64,000 nucleotides of DNA from Helicobacter pametensis ATCC 51478 (GTDB lineage: Bacteria; Campylobacterota; Campylobacteria; Campylobacterales; Helicobacteraceae): the NCBI RefSeq assembly GCF_000518225.1, contig NZ_JADE01000009.1, positions 1 to 64,000 of the forward strand. Direction: 5' to 3'. A program made the translations under genes and the position numbers. Position 1 is the stretch's first letter, and every line of letters starts with the position of its first letter. This document shows positions 1 through 9,683 of this stretch, one piece after another. A model generated the notes under the pieces. That model was not told where the DNA came from. It saw only the letters and a list, made by a program, of their open reading frames with translations, and searched no databases.

Positions 1-143
1 AGAAAAAGGTGGAGCATAAAGAAAAAGAGACATAAATAAAAAAGATCTAAAGAAAAAGGTGGGAGATGAAAATAAGGGGAGAAAACAATGAGAAAGTAAA
101 AAAGGGATAAAAGAGATAAAAGAGCAAAGACGCAAAAGCAAAA
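1..143. other. Purine-rich tract at the window edge
   Basis: The plus strand is almost entirely A and G here, with imperfect repeats: AGAAAAAGGTGG at 1-12 and again at 51-62, and GATAAAAGA twice in tandem near 107-124. The first 13 plus-strand codons end in TAA at 37-39 and could be the lysine/arginine-rich end of a gene entering from the left. The opposite strand is open throughout but pyrimidine-only, so its translation is low-complexity. I see no credible gene. Confidence 0.4.
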
Positions 144-170
144 ATGGAGAGAATCTCACAAAGAGTTAAG

Positions 171-222
171 AGAAGATTTGATGGAGCCTCTTGGATTAGG
201 AGGAGGCTCCAAAAAGTCTTCT
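171..222 (+). repeat. Long imperfect inverted repeat in the leader of the LysE-family gene
   Basis: Arms at 171-190 and 203-222 pair at 18 of 20 positions (one G-T pair counted, two mismatches) around a 12-base loop. The core is GGAGCCTC/GAGGCTCC. A second perfect 8-bp hairpin, CTCCTCCC/GGGAGGAG with a 2-base loop, lies at 283-300. Bases 199-205 (GGAGGAG) can also pair with 283-289 (CTCCTCC), so the two hairpins could be mutually exclusive. No U-tract follows either one. It may be a structured 5' leader or the remnant of a small mobile repeat. Confidence 0.5.
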
Positions 223-382
223 ACCTTCTAGATCTATTTATTCAAGAAAGAAGGGATGATTTCATAATTTATTTCAAAGCTTCTCCTCCCAAGGGAGGAG
301 GATACTACAAACAAAATAACACTCACCCTTCAAGCTTTTGATAGAATCACGGGTTTTTGCATCTTTCTTTTGGAGTGATAGT

Positions 383-1021
383 TTGGAATTTTTCATCTCA
401 AGTGCATTTTGGAGCGTTGTATCAATCTGGTTTTGGGCTGTGATCATGCCCGGAGCTGATATGTTTCTTGTGATTCAAAGTGCGATTTCTAGAGGAAAAA
501 AATATGCTTATTTCGCCTCTGCTGGGATTATTGTAGGGACGATTGTGTGGCTTATTGTTGGATTTTTCTTCATCAAGGCTCTCTCAAAAACTTCTTTTTT
601 TGAAATTGTGCAAATTGCTGGTGGATGCTATCTTCTCTATATGTCTTGGCAAATTTTCAAATCCCTAAAAAGAAGCAATCCTCACACATCTGATCAAGCA
701 CTTTTGCAAAGCAGTCCATGGAAGGGGCTTATGCAAGGAATCTTTACAAACCTCTCCAATCCCAAACCCCCCATCTTTGTAAGCATCATTCTAAGCAAGA
801 TCCCCCAAACCCTCACTTTTGAGATTTCACTCCTTCTGCTTTGCATTATGGTTCTCATCCCCTCTATCTGGTTTCCATTTGTCGTCAGAATCTTTACCAT
901 CAAACGCTTCTTTCAAGCGTTTATGCGATATTCCAAATGGATTGATCTCATTGTGTTGAGTATTTTTTGTCTTTTTGGATTAAGTTTGATCTTGGATGGG
1001 ATCCAAGCCTTGATGGCTTAA
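383..1021 (+). CDS. LysE/RhtB-family amino acid exporter
   Basis: Inner-membrane protein of about 212 residues with the LysE/RhtB pattern: an N-terminal hydrophobic helix, the loop MPGADMFLV (variant of the family's PGP loop), a stretch like RGKKYAYFASAGIIVGT, and four or more further membrane segments. Such proteins export amino acids or analogues by proton antiport. The substrate cannot be told. I prefer the TTG start at 383 because GGAG sits at 372-375 ahead of it; an in-frame TTG at 338 has no ribosome binding site and would add 15 residues. It converges on rpoD with a 5-bp gap. The hairpin-rich leader upstream could regulate it. Confidence 0.8.
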   Translation: MEFFISSAFWSVVSIWFWAVIMPGADMFLVIQSAISRGKKYAYFASAGIIVGTIVWLIVGFFFIKALSKTSFFEIVQIAGGCYLLYMSWQIFKSLKRSNPHTSDQALLQSSPWKGLMQGIFTNLSNPKPPIFVSIILSKIPQTLTFEISLLLLCIMVLIPSIWFPFVVRIFTIKRFFQAFMRYSKWIDLIVLSIFCLFGLSLILDGIQALMA

Positions 1022-1026
1022 GTCCC

Positions 1027-2877
1027 TTATTCTTCCATATAGTTTTTGAGTTGGCGTCCCACCTTGGGATGTTTGAGCTTTTTGATCGCACTTGATTCGA
1101 TCTGTCTGACGCGCTCTCTTGTGACATTGAGTTCTTTGCCGATCTCTTCCAGTGTGCGATCACTCTCATCATCAAGTAGCCCATAGCGCATCCTGATCAC
1201 AGCCCTCTCTCGCTCATTGAGCTGATCCAAAATCAGATCAATCTGTCCTTTTAAATCTTCTTTGAGAATATGTTCCATGGGGCTTGTGGCATTTTTATCC
1301 TCGACAAAATCTCCAAATTTCCCATCATCATCATTCCCAATTGGTGCTTCCAAGCTCACAGGCTCTTTGGTGATCTTGATGACATTTTTGACTTTTTCAA
1401 CACTCAAGCCAACTTCTTGAGCAATCACCTCGACATCTGGTTCTTTGCCATGCTCTTGGATATGCTTACGCATAATTTTATGGATCCGATTGATCGTCTC
1501 AATCATATGGATAGGGATCCTAATCGTCCTAGCCTGATCAGCAATCGCCCTAGAGATTGCCTGTCTGATCCACCAAGTCGCATAGGTAGAAAATTTGAAT
1601 CCCTTTTGATATTCAAACTTATCTACAGCCTTCATAAGCCCGATATTTCCTTCTTGAATCAAATCCAAAAAGGGCAGCCCTCGATTGGTGTAGCGCTTAG
1701 CGATACTTACGACAAGACGCAGATTGGATCGTGCCATTTTAGCCTTGGCTTTATCTGAGATGCTTTTACCTCTTTTGATCTGCTCCAAAATCTCTTTGAG
1801 TTTCTCAGGCTCCAAATCAAACCCACCCTCACTTGCCTCTTTGGTTTGAAAAAGTTTTTTGAGCTCGATATACACACTCACCATCGTGCTCTCAGGCACA
1901 GCAGCAGCGATTTCTTCTCTGCTCATAGTTGTGATCTTCTCCAAAATCCTTTGATGATTCTCAATCAGAGTTTCATTAAAAAGAGGGAGTTTATACTCCA
2001 AGCGCTTAAGCTCTTTTTCAAATCCATCACCATTTTTAAGCGTATTCTCCATCGCTTTGACAAGCTCATTGATCAACTTACTTGTGGGACCAAGCTCCAA
2101 AAGCCTATCTTTTAGAAGACATTTTTTGTGCGCGAGGGTCAAAATATAGACAAGTTCATCTTCTTTGGGATTGGGATCAGATTCTAAGACTTTGAGCCAA
2201 TTATTTTTGGCTTCTTGGAGATTTTTGAAATTCTCTACAACATTTTCAATGCGTTTTTGATCTTTTTTGGAAATAGGTTTTTGTGTCCCACCTTCTTCTG
2301 TGCTCTCCTCTTCACTTTCTCCACCCTCATCATCCCCATCATCATCAAAATTCTTAAAAAGCTCCTTGACGCGTCTTTCTCGATTGATGAGTGCATCGCG
2401 ATAATCATGGATAAAATCAATCAAGTATGGGACAGAACAAATTGCATCCAAGATGATGTTTTCTCCAAACTCAATCTGCTTGCTTAGCATGATCTCTTCT
2501 TCTTTTGTCAAAAGAGGAATCTGCCCCATCTCACGCAAATACATCCTCACTGGACTATCACTTCTACTCCACTCAAGCAATTCACGCTCTTTCATGAAGT
2601 CAAATTCATCCTCTAGTTCGCCATCTAAGATCTTGCGCTTTTCTTCTTGAAGTTTTGTTTTGTCTTGGATATTGAGAAGCTTGGCAACCTCTGAAGAACT
2701 CATCAATTGCTTGTCATATTTCTTGGCCAAATCTTTAATCTTGCTTGCTTGAGCACTGGTGGGGATTTTCTGCAAAACCTGTGCAATTTTCTCATAAGAG
2801 ATATAAGGAATCTCCTCATCTCTAAACAAGCTCTCAAGATCGCTCAAAATATTGCTTTTCTTGCTTGTTTCTGCCAT
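1027..2877 (-). CDS. rpoD: RNA polymerase primary sigma factor RpoD (sigma-70/80)
   Basis: Primary sigma factor of 616 residues that directs RNA polymerase to housekeeping promoters. Region 1.2 is visible near residue 112 ([17 protein letters not shown]), followed by a long non-conserved region with an acidic stretch near residues 175-200. Region 2 ([28 protein letters not shown]) lies near 385-450, and region 4 ([21 protein letters not shown]) near the C-terminus. Length and architecture fit a group 1 sigma factor. ATG at 2877 is preceded by AAAGGGC. xseB lies upstream on the same strand after a 68-bp gap. Confidence 0.98.
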   Translation of the reverse strand: MAETSKKSNILSDLESLFRDEEIPYISYEKIAQVLQKIPTSAQASKIKDLAKKYDKQLMSSSEVAKLLNIQDKTKLQEEKRKILDGELEDEFDFMKERELLEWSRSDSPVRMYLREMGQIPLLTKEEEIMLSKQIEFGENIILDAICSVPYLIDFIHDYRDALINRERRVKELFKNFDDDGDDEGGESEEESTEEGGTQKPISKKDQKRIENVVENFKNLQEAKNNWLKVLESDPNPKEDELVYILTLAHKKCLLKDRLLELGPTSKLINELVKAMENTLKNGDGFEKELKRLEYKLPLFNETLIENHQRILEKITTMSREEIAAAVPESTMVSVYIELKKLFQTKEASEGGFDLEPEKLKEILEQIKRGKSISDKAKAKMARSNLRLVVSIAKRYTNRGLPFLDLIQEGNIGLMKAVDKFEYQKGFKFSTYATWWIRQAISRAIADQARTIRIPIHMIETINRIHKIMRKHIQEHGKEPDVEVIAQEVGLSVEKVKNVIKITKEPVSLEAPIGNDDDGKFGDFVEDKNATSPMEHILKEDLKGQIDLILDQLNERERAVIRMRYGLLDDESDRTLEEIGKELNVTRERVRQIESSAIKKLKHPKVGRQLKNYMEE

Positions 2878-2945
2878 CTTTGATGCCCTTTCGATAAAAG
2901 AAAATTATGCTATCTAGTTTAGGGTGTGTAGATAAAAGGGGTGGA

Positions 2946-3155
2946 TTATACCAAATCTTTAGAGACTTCGAGGTTGGAGTATTCCAACTTAGCCTTCTCT
3001 AGCAGATCTTGAGCCTCCTGCAAATTTTGTAACCCCTCTCGATAAATCTCTAAGCTCTCCTTGAGACTCAACTCACCTTGATTGAGGCGATTGAGCGCTT
3101 CTTTGGATGCCTTGATCAAATCTTCAAAACTTTTCTCATTCATTTGATTGCCCAT
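2946..3155 (-). CDS. xseB: Exodeoxyribonuclease VII small subunit
   Basis: A 69-residue protein with the XseB pattern: FEDLIKASKEALNRLNQGELSLKESLEIYREG, then a C-terminal helix. It is the small subunit of exonuclease VII, which degrades single-stranded DNA together with XseA. No xseA is in the window. The preceding RND gene is divergent, so the 78 bp between them should hold both promoters. Confidence 0.88.
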   Translation of the reverse strand: MGNQMNEKSFEDLIKASKEALNRLNQGELSLKESLEIYREGLQNLQEAQDLLEKAKLEYSNLEVSKDLV

Positions 3156-3233
3156 TCTCTTTTTTGTTCCTATATTATAATTTCAAATTCATCAATTCCA
3201 AAACCTTAAGAAAATCTGTTTTCGAGTGAAATT

Positions 3234-5312
3234 ATGAAAAATATATTACTTTTTTTGCTGACTTGCTTGATTGCTGGCGGACTTATCTTGACAGAAAAAA
3301 TTGATCTTAAATCCAAAATTAGTCTAGAAGTCTTAGATCTTTTCCCTCAAAATAGTGATCGCCAGCTACTTGACCTCTATCGAGAAATAGGGGACTCTAA
3401 TATGATTTTTGTCGCACAAAGTGAAGGAGTCACAGATACAGAATTTAAGGCTTTTTTGAGCGAAGTAGAAGCTCTTCCCAATATCCAAGAAGTCATCATT
3501 CAAGATGCTACCAATCCTTTCCTTGAAGATTTCATTGCTCAAAACTATTTCTATCTTGGTGACTTTACACCCTCCAAGCTCTCATCCACCGAAATAGAAC
3601 AAAAAATCTTGCAAGATTTCTCCCAAAACACACTCAATCCAAGTGATCCATTGGGACTTATTCACATCCCACAAATCCAAAAATCCCTCACCATTCATGG
3701 CCTGCCTTTGGCACTCATTCGTCTCAAAAGTGCTGATGCTGGTGAGGTGAGCGAACTTTATGATCAGTTTGCACCCCTAGCCCAACGCTTTGGAATCCAA
3801 AATTATTTTTCTCAAGCCTTTGTATCCTCTATCAATCCTCAACTTGTCCTCAAAGAGGTCAATATGCTTGGTGGGATCGCGATTTTATTTTTTGTGTTTT
3901 TGTATTTTTTGATTCTTAGAATCCCATTTTTGACACTCAATAGCATTCTTACAATCTGTTTTTCAAATCTCTTGGCAATTATGGCTCTACTGGTTGCATA
4001 TCCCAAGGTGAGCATCATGTCCCTAAGTTTTGGGATCGGGATCAGTAATATTTGCATTGATTATATGATGCATCATCATTTCTTGGGATATTACACTTCT
4101 AGAAAGATTCGCTTCAACTCCTCTGTCTTTTATGGTTTCATCACCACAATGATTGGATTTTTCATCTGTCTCTTTGTGCCCTTCCCACTCCTCAATCAGC
4201 TTGCTCTCTACGCCATCATCAATCTTGGTGTCGCCTATCTATGCTTTGCCTTTTTGTATCAAAACATTGGCTTCTCTCAGCCTAAGTTCTACTCTCTTCT
4301 CTCCAAGATTCATCTCCCTTTTATGCCATCTTGGCTTCTTGTTTTGTTTTCTCTCATAGCAGGAGCTTATTCTATGATGCATGTCAGCTCAGATCTTGAT
4401 CTCTCAAAGCTTGATTATCAAAACAAAGCATTTGAGACACAAAAAGAATTTTTTGCTCCCTTGCACTCTCAGCAAACAATGCTCATCCATGCCCCATCGA
4501 TCAATACTCTCATTATGCGCGCCCAGCAAGTCTCCAAGCTCACACAAACTTCTCTTGGTGTTTTTGATATTTTGCCTAGCAAACGCGACATCAAAGCACG
4601 CGAGCGTTATTTCAAATCATTTGCTTTTTCCAATCAACGCCAAAAACTCAAACAAGCCATCTATCATATTCAGCGTAAAAACCCCGAACTTGCAAAACTT
4701 CTTAGAAATGCCTATCGAGTGATGCCCAAAGCCCCCTCTTCCTTTACTCCAAAGCAGCTTAAGAATTTGGGAGTTGAAATCCAAAATATCAATGGAGAAT
4801 ACTACACACAGGTTTTTGTCGATGATGGCTCCAAACTCCCTCACATCACGGGTGTCATCACACAACAACCCCAAGATTTGATGCAAAAAATCACAAGCAG
4901 TATCTATGCACCAATGACAAGCATCCTGATTCTCTCTCTCCTTGCAATGATCGGTCTTCTTGCTATTATTTCTGGACGCAAAACTCTAGATTCGATTAGT
5001 TTTCTTCTCATTCCACTCTCATGTATTTTGCTCTATCTATCCCTCACACAAACCCCCATCAACATCATGCATCTCTTTGCGATGCTACTTGTCGTCGTAG
5101 TGAGCATTGATTATGGAATCTATCACATCAAAGAAAAAGAAGATCTCAAAGCCAAGCATGCTGTCCTCTTCTCAACCCTCACCACATTTCTTTCATTTGG
5201 ACTTTTTATTTTTAGTCATACCAAAGCCCTCAATTCCTTTGGGGAAGTCGTTGGGATTGGAATGGTTTGCATCCTTTTTCTTATATTTTTTCAAAAAGAC
5301 TTAAAAGCATGA
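3234..5312 (+). CDS. RND-superfamily (MMPL-like) exporter
   Basis: Inner-membrane protein of 692 residues with the two-half RND layout: an N-terminal helix, a periplasmic domain to about residue 195, a block of membrane helices (about 200-350), a second periplasmic domain (about 380-555) and a final block of helices. Acidic residues sit in helices of both halves (ICIDYMM and SIDYGIYH), a usual proton-relay position. The family exports lipids or hydrophobic compounds. Its stop overlaps the start of the YkgJ-like gene (ATGA), and a TPR gene follows, so the three form one translationally coupled operon. The substrate is unknown. Confidence 0.75.
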   Translation: MKNILLFLLTCLIAGGLILTEKIDLKSKISLEVLDLFPQNSDRQLLDLYREIGDSNMIFVAQSEGVTDTEFKAFLSEVEALPNIQEVIIQDATNPFLEDFIAQNYFYLGDFTPSKLSSTEIEQKILQDFSQNTLNPSDPLGLIHIPQIQKSLTIHGLPLALIRLKSADAGEVSELYDQFAPLAQRFGIQNYFSQAFVSSINPQLVLKEVNMLGGIAILFFVFLYFLILRIPFLTLNSILTICFSNLLAIMALLVAYPKVSIMSLSFGIGISNICIDYMMHHHFLGYYTSRKIRFNSSVFYGFITTMIGFFICLFVPFPLLNQLALYAIINLGVAYLCFAFLYQNIGFSQPKFYSLLSKIHLPFMPSWLLVLFSLIAGAYSMMHVSSDLDLSKLDYQNKAFETQKEFFAPLHSQQTMLIHAPSINTLIMRAQQVSKLTQTSLGVFDILPSKRDIKARERYFKSFAFSNQRQKLKQAIYHIQRKNPELAKLLRNAYRVMPKAPSSFTPKQLKNLGVEIQNINGEYYTQVFVDDGSKLPHITGVITQQPQDLMQKITSSIYAPMTSILILSLLAMIGLLAIISGRKTLDSISFLLIPLSCILLYLSLTQTPINIMHLFAMLLVVVVSIDYGIYHIKEKEDLKAKHAVLFSTLTTFLSFGLFIFSHTKALNSFGEVVGIGMVCILFLIFFQKDLKA

Positions 5313-5689
5313 AAGATTTTGCATTTGATTTTGATTCTAAGGCTTGCGCTGATTGCGGGGGTAAATGCTGCACTGGAGAGAGTGGCTACATCTTTGCATC
5401 TATCAAAGAATTAGAAGAGATTGCGGATTTTTTAAAAATTCCTTTTGAAGATTTTCTTTTGCGTTATGTCAAGAAGGTAGGATACAGATTTTCACTTATT
5501 GAGCAAAAAATGGGGACAGAATATGCTTGCATCTTTTTTGACACTCAAAACAAAAATTGCTCTATCTATGATGTGCGACCCAAACAATGTCGAGATTTTC
5601 CTTTTTGGAAAGCATATCTAGATCCACAAAACCTCCCTCAACTCTTCAAAGAATGTAAGGGGGTAAAAAGGAGAGATGACCTTGAATAA
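5309..5689 (+). CDS. YkgJ-family cysteine cluster protein
   Basis: Protein of 126 residues with the cysteine pattern ACADCGGKCC near the N-terminus and later CSIYDVRPKQCRDFPFW, typical of the YkgJ/UPF0153 zinc- or iron-binding family of uncertain function. The ATG at 5309 overlaps the stop of the RND exporter by 4 bp; an in-frame ATG at 5267 lies inside that gene and is less likely. The 3' end overlaps the TPR gene by 14 bp, so translation of all three is probably coupled. Confidence 0.75.
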   Translation: MKDFAFDFDSKACADCGGKCCTGESGYIFASIKELEEIADFLKIPFEDFLLRYVKKVGYRFSLIEQKMGTEYACIFFDTQNKNCSIYDVRPKQCRDFPFWKAYLDPQNLPQLFKECKGVKRRDDLE

Positions 5690-6929
5690 AATTATGATCA
5701 CATTCCTACTGTGCATCCTAAGTCTTGGAGCTTTCAATGAAGATGATATGGTCAATGAAGCTCTCAATGCTGTAGATATGCAAAAATACGATCAAGCTAG
5801 AGATCTCTATCTTGTGCTTTATGATGAAAGTGGAAAAATCGAATATCTCAGAGAAAGTATCCTTGTCTCAGCCTATCTCAATGATCCTCAAGGGACAATC
5901 AATTTAGTGCGATCCTATCACACCAAGACTAAAGACTATGATTTGGAAGTCGAAAAGGTTTTGGCAGATTCTTATCTCAGACTTGGTGATGTATCAAACT
6001 CAATCTCTACGATTGAAAAAATCAAAAGAAAAGAAAGCACGCCAATCGTCCATGAGATTTTGGGCGGGCTTTATATGCAAACACAACGCTTTGATGATGC
6101 ACTCAAAGAGCTTAACAAAGCCTATGATTCGACCCACAGTGAAGGTAGTCTTGAGAAGATTATCGCCATCTATCTCAACACACAAAAAACTGGATTGGCT
6201 GGGGATCTACTCAATACTCATCTAGAAAAATATGGCTGCTCCCAAGATCTATGTAAGCGTAGTATTGAGTTTTACATCAAGACCAAGCAAATTAGCCGCG
6301 TTGAAAAACTCTTAGAACAAATTGAAGGGCGCTCTCCCACGATCCAAAATGCCACAAACCTCATCACAGTCTATGCCTATCAAAAAAAATTTGATCAAGC
6401 TCTTGAAATCGCCAAAAAATACCCCCTCAATCGCAACATCATACTTGAACTTTATGTGGGCAAAGGAGACTTTACACGCGCTAGAGATCTTGCGATGCTA
6501 ATCTATCAAGAGGAAAAGAATCCAGAATTTTTGATCTTGGCTCAAGTGTATGAATTTGAACTTCTCCAAGACAAGACTGATAAAACAATCATTACAAAAA
6601 TTGTCAAAAACCTCAAAAAGGGCCTCTCAGAACTCAAAAAAGAAAAAAATCAAAACACCCAATCTTATGCCAATTATCTCAATTTCTTGGGTTATCTCTT
6701 GATCGATTATGATTTGGATGTCAAGAGTGGAATGGATTATGTCCGACAAGCACTCAAGCACAATCCAGAGAGCATTGAGTTTATTGATTCATTAGCTTGG
6801 GGTTATTACAAACTAGGAAAATGCAAAGAAGCCAAGGAAGAATTCCAAAAGATTCCCAATGACAAAATCCAATCAAATCTTGAGCTCAAAAAACACAAAG
6901 AGCTGCTTTCTTCCTGTAATTCAGAGTAG
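5676..6929 (+). CDS. TPR-repeat protein, probably exported
   Basis: A 417-residue protein. A hydrophobic segment (KIMITFLLCILSLGAF) at residues 5-20 looks like a signal peptide without a lipobox cysteine. The rest is helical with tetratricopeptide-like repeats, for example AEDSYLRLGD-type and YAYQKKFDQALEIAKKYP near 245-265, and a final clear one (FIDSLAWGYYKLGKCKEAKEE) near 370-390. It probably acts as a periplasmic scaffold. ATG at 5676 has AGGAG just upstream and overlaps the YkgJ-like gene. It may work with the RND exporter; no partner can be named. Confidence 0.65.
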   Translation: MTLNKIMITFLLCILSLGAFNEDDMVNEALNAVDMQKYDQARDLYLVLYDESGKIEYLRESILVSAYLNDPQGTINLVRSYHTKTKDYDLEVEKVLADSYLRLGDVSNSISTIEKIKRKESTPIVHEILGGLYMQTQRFDDALKELNKAYDSTHSEGSLEKIIAIYLNTQKTGLAGDLLNTHLEKYGCSQDLCKRSIEFYIKTKQISRVEKLLEQIEGRSPTIQNATNLITVYAYQKKFDQALEIAKKYPLNRNIILELYVGKGDFTRARDLAMLIYQEEKNPEFLILAQVYEFELLQDKTDKTIITKIVKNLKKGLSELKKEKNQNTQSYANYLNFLGYLLIDYDLDVKSGMDYVRQALKHNPESIEFIDSLAWGYYKLGKCKEAKEEFQKIPNDKIQSNLELKKHKELLSSCNSE

Positions 6930-6984
6930 AATACGCCGTCAATTTTTAGCTAAAACTATAAAAATCTCACAAAAAGGAGGAAAA

Positions 6985-7236
6985 ATGTCAGTTTTGATTA
7001 GTGATGATTGCATCGCTTGTGATGCTTGTAGAGAAGAGTGCCCCAATGAAGCAATCGAAGAGGGAGATCCTATTTATTGTGTAGATCCTGATTTGTGCAC
7101 TGAATGCATTGGATATTATGATGAACCCACATGTATCAGTGCTTGTCCTGTCGATGCCATCGGTCCAGATCCTGATAATGCAGAAAGTATGGAGGAGCTC
7201 AAACTCAAGTTTGAACAGATTCAAAAAAGTGAATAA
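6985..7236 (+). CDS. 2[4Fe-4S] ferredoxin, YfhL type
   Basis: An 83-residue ferredoxin with two cluster motifs: CIACDACREECP near residue 9, and CTECIGYYDEPTCISACP near 38, which has the longer spacing typical of the YfhL/Alvin group. It is a cytoplasmic low-potential electron carrier. It matches HP0277 of H. pylori in sequence pattern and position (followed by ppx/gppA, waaC and waaM). ATG at 6985 follows a strong AAAGGAGG, which rules out the longer in-frame start at 6859 inside the TPR gene. Confidence 0.93.
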   Translation: MSVLISDDCIACDACREECPNEAIEEGDPIYCVDPDLCTECIGYYDEPTCISACPVDAIGPDPDNAESMEELKLKFEQIQKSE

Positions 7237-7248
7237 TCCTCAAAGTCA

Positions 7249-8718
7249 ATGGCAAAAATAGTAAGCGTTATTGATATTGGTTCCAATTCTGCGAGAATGG
7301 CTATATTTGCCAGAACAAGCAGATTTGGATTCTATTTGCTTGAAGAAAAAAAATCACGCGTCAGAATCTCAGAGGGGAGTTATGAAAATGATGGCTATCT
7401 CCAAAGCCAACCCATCAAGCGCACTCTCAATGCTCTAAGTGGATTTGTCCAAGTTGCAAAATCCAGAGGAAGTCGCAAAATCCTCTGTGTTGCGACAAGT
7501 GCAGTCAGAGATGCTCCTAACTACAAAGATTTCATCAAACAAGTCAAAGATCAATGCGACCTTCAAGTGCGCGTCATTGATGGAGAGAAAGAAGCATATT
7601 ATGGTGCTTTAGCATGTCTTAATCTCTTGCATCAAAACCAAGGAATCAGTATTGATGTCGGGGGAGGATCAAGTGAATGTGCCATCTTGCAAAATGGAAA
7701 AGTGCAAGAGCTTTTTTCGCTTGATATTGGAGCCATTCGTCTCAAAGAACTCTTTTTTGATGGAAAAAACGATCTAAAAGGCGCACAGGCATTCATCGCT
7801 CAAGCCCTCTCTTCTCTCCCCAAGCATATCAAAAGCCCTCAAATCTTTGGGATTGGTGGGAGTATTCGAGCGATCACAAAAATCATCCTCAAAGATTCCA
7901 AAACCTCATTTGTCCATGGTATGGAGCTCAAAGCACAGACCTATATTTCATTCTGTCAAAAAATCATCTCTTCCTCATCAGATATTTTGCGAGAGATGGG
8001 GTTTGGAGAAGATCGGATTGACAGTATCAAGGGAGGTGCTTTGATTTTTGCTGCACTTTTGGAGCATTTTGAGGCACAAAGCGTGATTGCAAGCGGTGCT
8101 GGAGTGAGAGAGGGAGTGTTTTTGGAAAATCTTCTCAAAAATCACAATGGAAAATTCCCTCACAACTTCAATCCCTCATTGCGCTGCACTCTTGATCGCT
8201 TTGATCGAAAGGATTCTAAAAGTCGCTTGATCACAAAAGAAGCACTCAGACTTTTTGATGAATTATCTCCCTTGCATCACCATGATCCCTATCTGAAAAA
8301 AATCCTGCACACAGCCTCCAAACTCTCCTGCATCGGAGAATCTTTGGGATCGCATATGCAATCATTTCACAGCGGATATCTTGCATTTTATGGACTTGAA
8401 TATGGCTACTCTCTAGATGAGCGCCTTTTGATCAAAACACTTTTGGAATCTATGGGCAAAAAGCTCCCCAAAGAAACCAATAGTGATCTCATCTCCCTCT
8501 CCAACCTCAAGCTCCTCTCTTCCATCCTCACCCTTGCCAAATTTCTCACCATCAACCCATCCACACTCACCTACAAAATGCTCCAAGACAGACTCTGCAT
8601 CAGTGGTGCTCCATACCTAGCACAAGAACAGATTCTCAAACACACCAAGATCATCGATTTTGAAATCTGCTTTCAAGAAGCCAAGCTTGAAAATCACTAT
8701 CGCAAGGTATATCTCTGA
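7249..8718 (+). CDS. Ppx/GppA exopolyphosphatase / pppGpp phosphohydrolase
   Basis: A 489-residue member of the actin-like ATPase fold. The N-terminus VIDIGSNSARMAIF is the first phosphate motif, SIDVGGGSSECAI near residue 135 the second, and a HD-like C-terminal helical domain follows. It hydrolyses polyphosphate and/or converts pppGpp to ppGpp; which activity dominates cannot be told. The same window holds spoT. It starts 12 bp after the ferredoxin and its last base overlaps waaC. It corresponds to HP0278 in H. pylori. Confidence 0.88.
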   Translation: MAKIVSVIDIGSNSARMAIFARTSRFGFYLLEEKKSRVRISEGSYENDGYLQSQPIKRTLNALSGFVQVAKSRGSRKILCVATSAVRDAPNYKDFIKQVKDQCDLQVRVIDGEKEAYYGALACLNLLHQNQGISIDVGGGSSECAILQNGKVQELFSLDIGAIRLKELFFDGKNDLKGAQAFIAQALSSLPKHIKSPQIFGIGGSIRAITKIILKDSKTSFVHGMELKAQTYISFCQKIISSSSDILREMGFGEDRIDSIKGGALIFAALLEHFEAQSVIASGAGVREGVFLENLLKNHNGKFPHNFNPSLRCTLDRFDRKDSKSRLITKEALRLFDELSPLHHHDPYLKKILHTASKLSCIGESLGSHMQSFHSGYLAFYGLEYGYSLDERLLIKTLLESMGKKLPKETNSDLISLSNLKLLSSILTLAKFLTINPSTLTYKMLQDRLCISGAPYLAQEQILKHTKIIDFEICFQEAKLENHYRKVYL

Positions 8719-9683
8719 TGCGTATAGGGATCATCAAGCTCTCAAGTCTTGGAGATATTGTAGTCGCAATGAGTTTCCTGCCTGCTCTCAAAGCCTTAGA
8801 GCATCAAGTCGATTGGATCATTGATTCTGCATTTGAAGAAATTGCGCAAAATTCCCCCTATATTGACAACCTCATCTCTCTTCCACTTAGATCAAGCATC
8901 AAAGCCAAAAATTATCGCTCTCTTTTTGCCATTTCTCAACAACTCAAGCAACTCCACAGATATGATCTTCTCATCGATATGCAAGGACTTCTCAAATCTG
9001 CATTGATTGGTTCCCTCATCCCCAAGGCAGTGTTTAAGGGGTTTGGATTTGGCTCATGCAAAGAATCTCTTGCTTCCCTATTCTATTCTCAGAAAATCCA
9101 CATCGACTATCAAGAAAACATCCTCAAACGCAATGCCACACTTCTTGATCTTCCCATCCCCTCCCATCCATTTCCAAGCGCCTTTGGTTTCACTCCTCAA
9201 GCCAAAGGAAAAATCTCCTCACTATTACAAACCCCACACAAAAAAGTCCTTCTTCTCCTTGAGGCCTCTAAGCCCACCAAAATGTATCCCATCTCTCACT
9301 TTCATACATTGTGCCAAAGTCTCAAAGATGAGAAAATCACCTTTTTTGTCCTCTATCACTCCAAGCTTACAGATGCCCAAACACTCTGCCAATATTCCCA
9401 AGCCACCCTTCTACCCAAACTCAATCTTGATGAAATCAAGGCTTTGGTCTCTAGTGTAGATGCCCTTATCGGAGGAGATACGGGGATCACGCATCTAGCT
9501 TGGGCGATGGGAACTCCATCTATCACACTCTATGGAAACACACCCCTTGAGCGCTTCAAACTTCATGGATCACGCCATATCTCTCTGAGTGGGAATCGCT
9601 ATGCTAATTACGACAAAAAAGACTTCTCAATCAGCAATATCTCTCCTCTTGAGATCAAAAAACATCTATTGGAGATTTTATGA
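8718..9683 (+). CDS. waaC: ADP-heptose:LPS heptosyltransferase I
   Basis: A 321-residue GT9-family glycosyltransferase. The N-terminus IGIIKLSSLGDIVVAMSFLP is the family signature, and the nucleotide-binding site GGDTGITHLAWAMGTP lies near residue 253. It adds the first L-glycero-D-manno-heptose to the KDO of the LPS inner core at the cytoplasmic face. It overlaps the preceding gene by one base (TGATG) and the acyltransferase after it by 4 bp, so it is part of one operon. It matches HP0279. Confidence 0.92.
   Translation: MRIGIIKLSSLGDIVVAMSFLPALKALEHQVDWIIDSAFEEIAQNSPYIDNLISLPLRSSIKAKNYRSLFAISQQLKQLHRYDLLIDMQGLLKSALIGSLIPKAVFKGFGFGSCKESLASLFYSQKIHIDYQENILKRNATLLDLPIPSHPFPSAFGFTPQAKGKISSLLQTPHKKVLLLLEASKPTKMYPISHFHTLCQSLKDEKITFFVLYHSKLTDAQTLCQYSQATLLPKLNLDEIKALVSSVDALIGGDTGITHLAWAMGTPSITLYGNTPLERFKLHGSRHISLSGNRYANYDKKDFSISNISPLEIKKHLLEIL

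Noticed and set aside
144-341. 65-codon open frame upstream of the LysE-family gene
   Set aside because: It runs through the inverted repeats, has no ribosome binding site and no recognisable domain.
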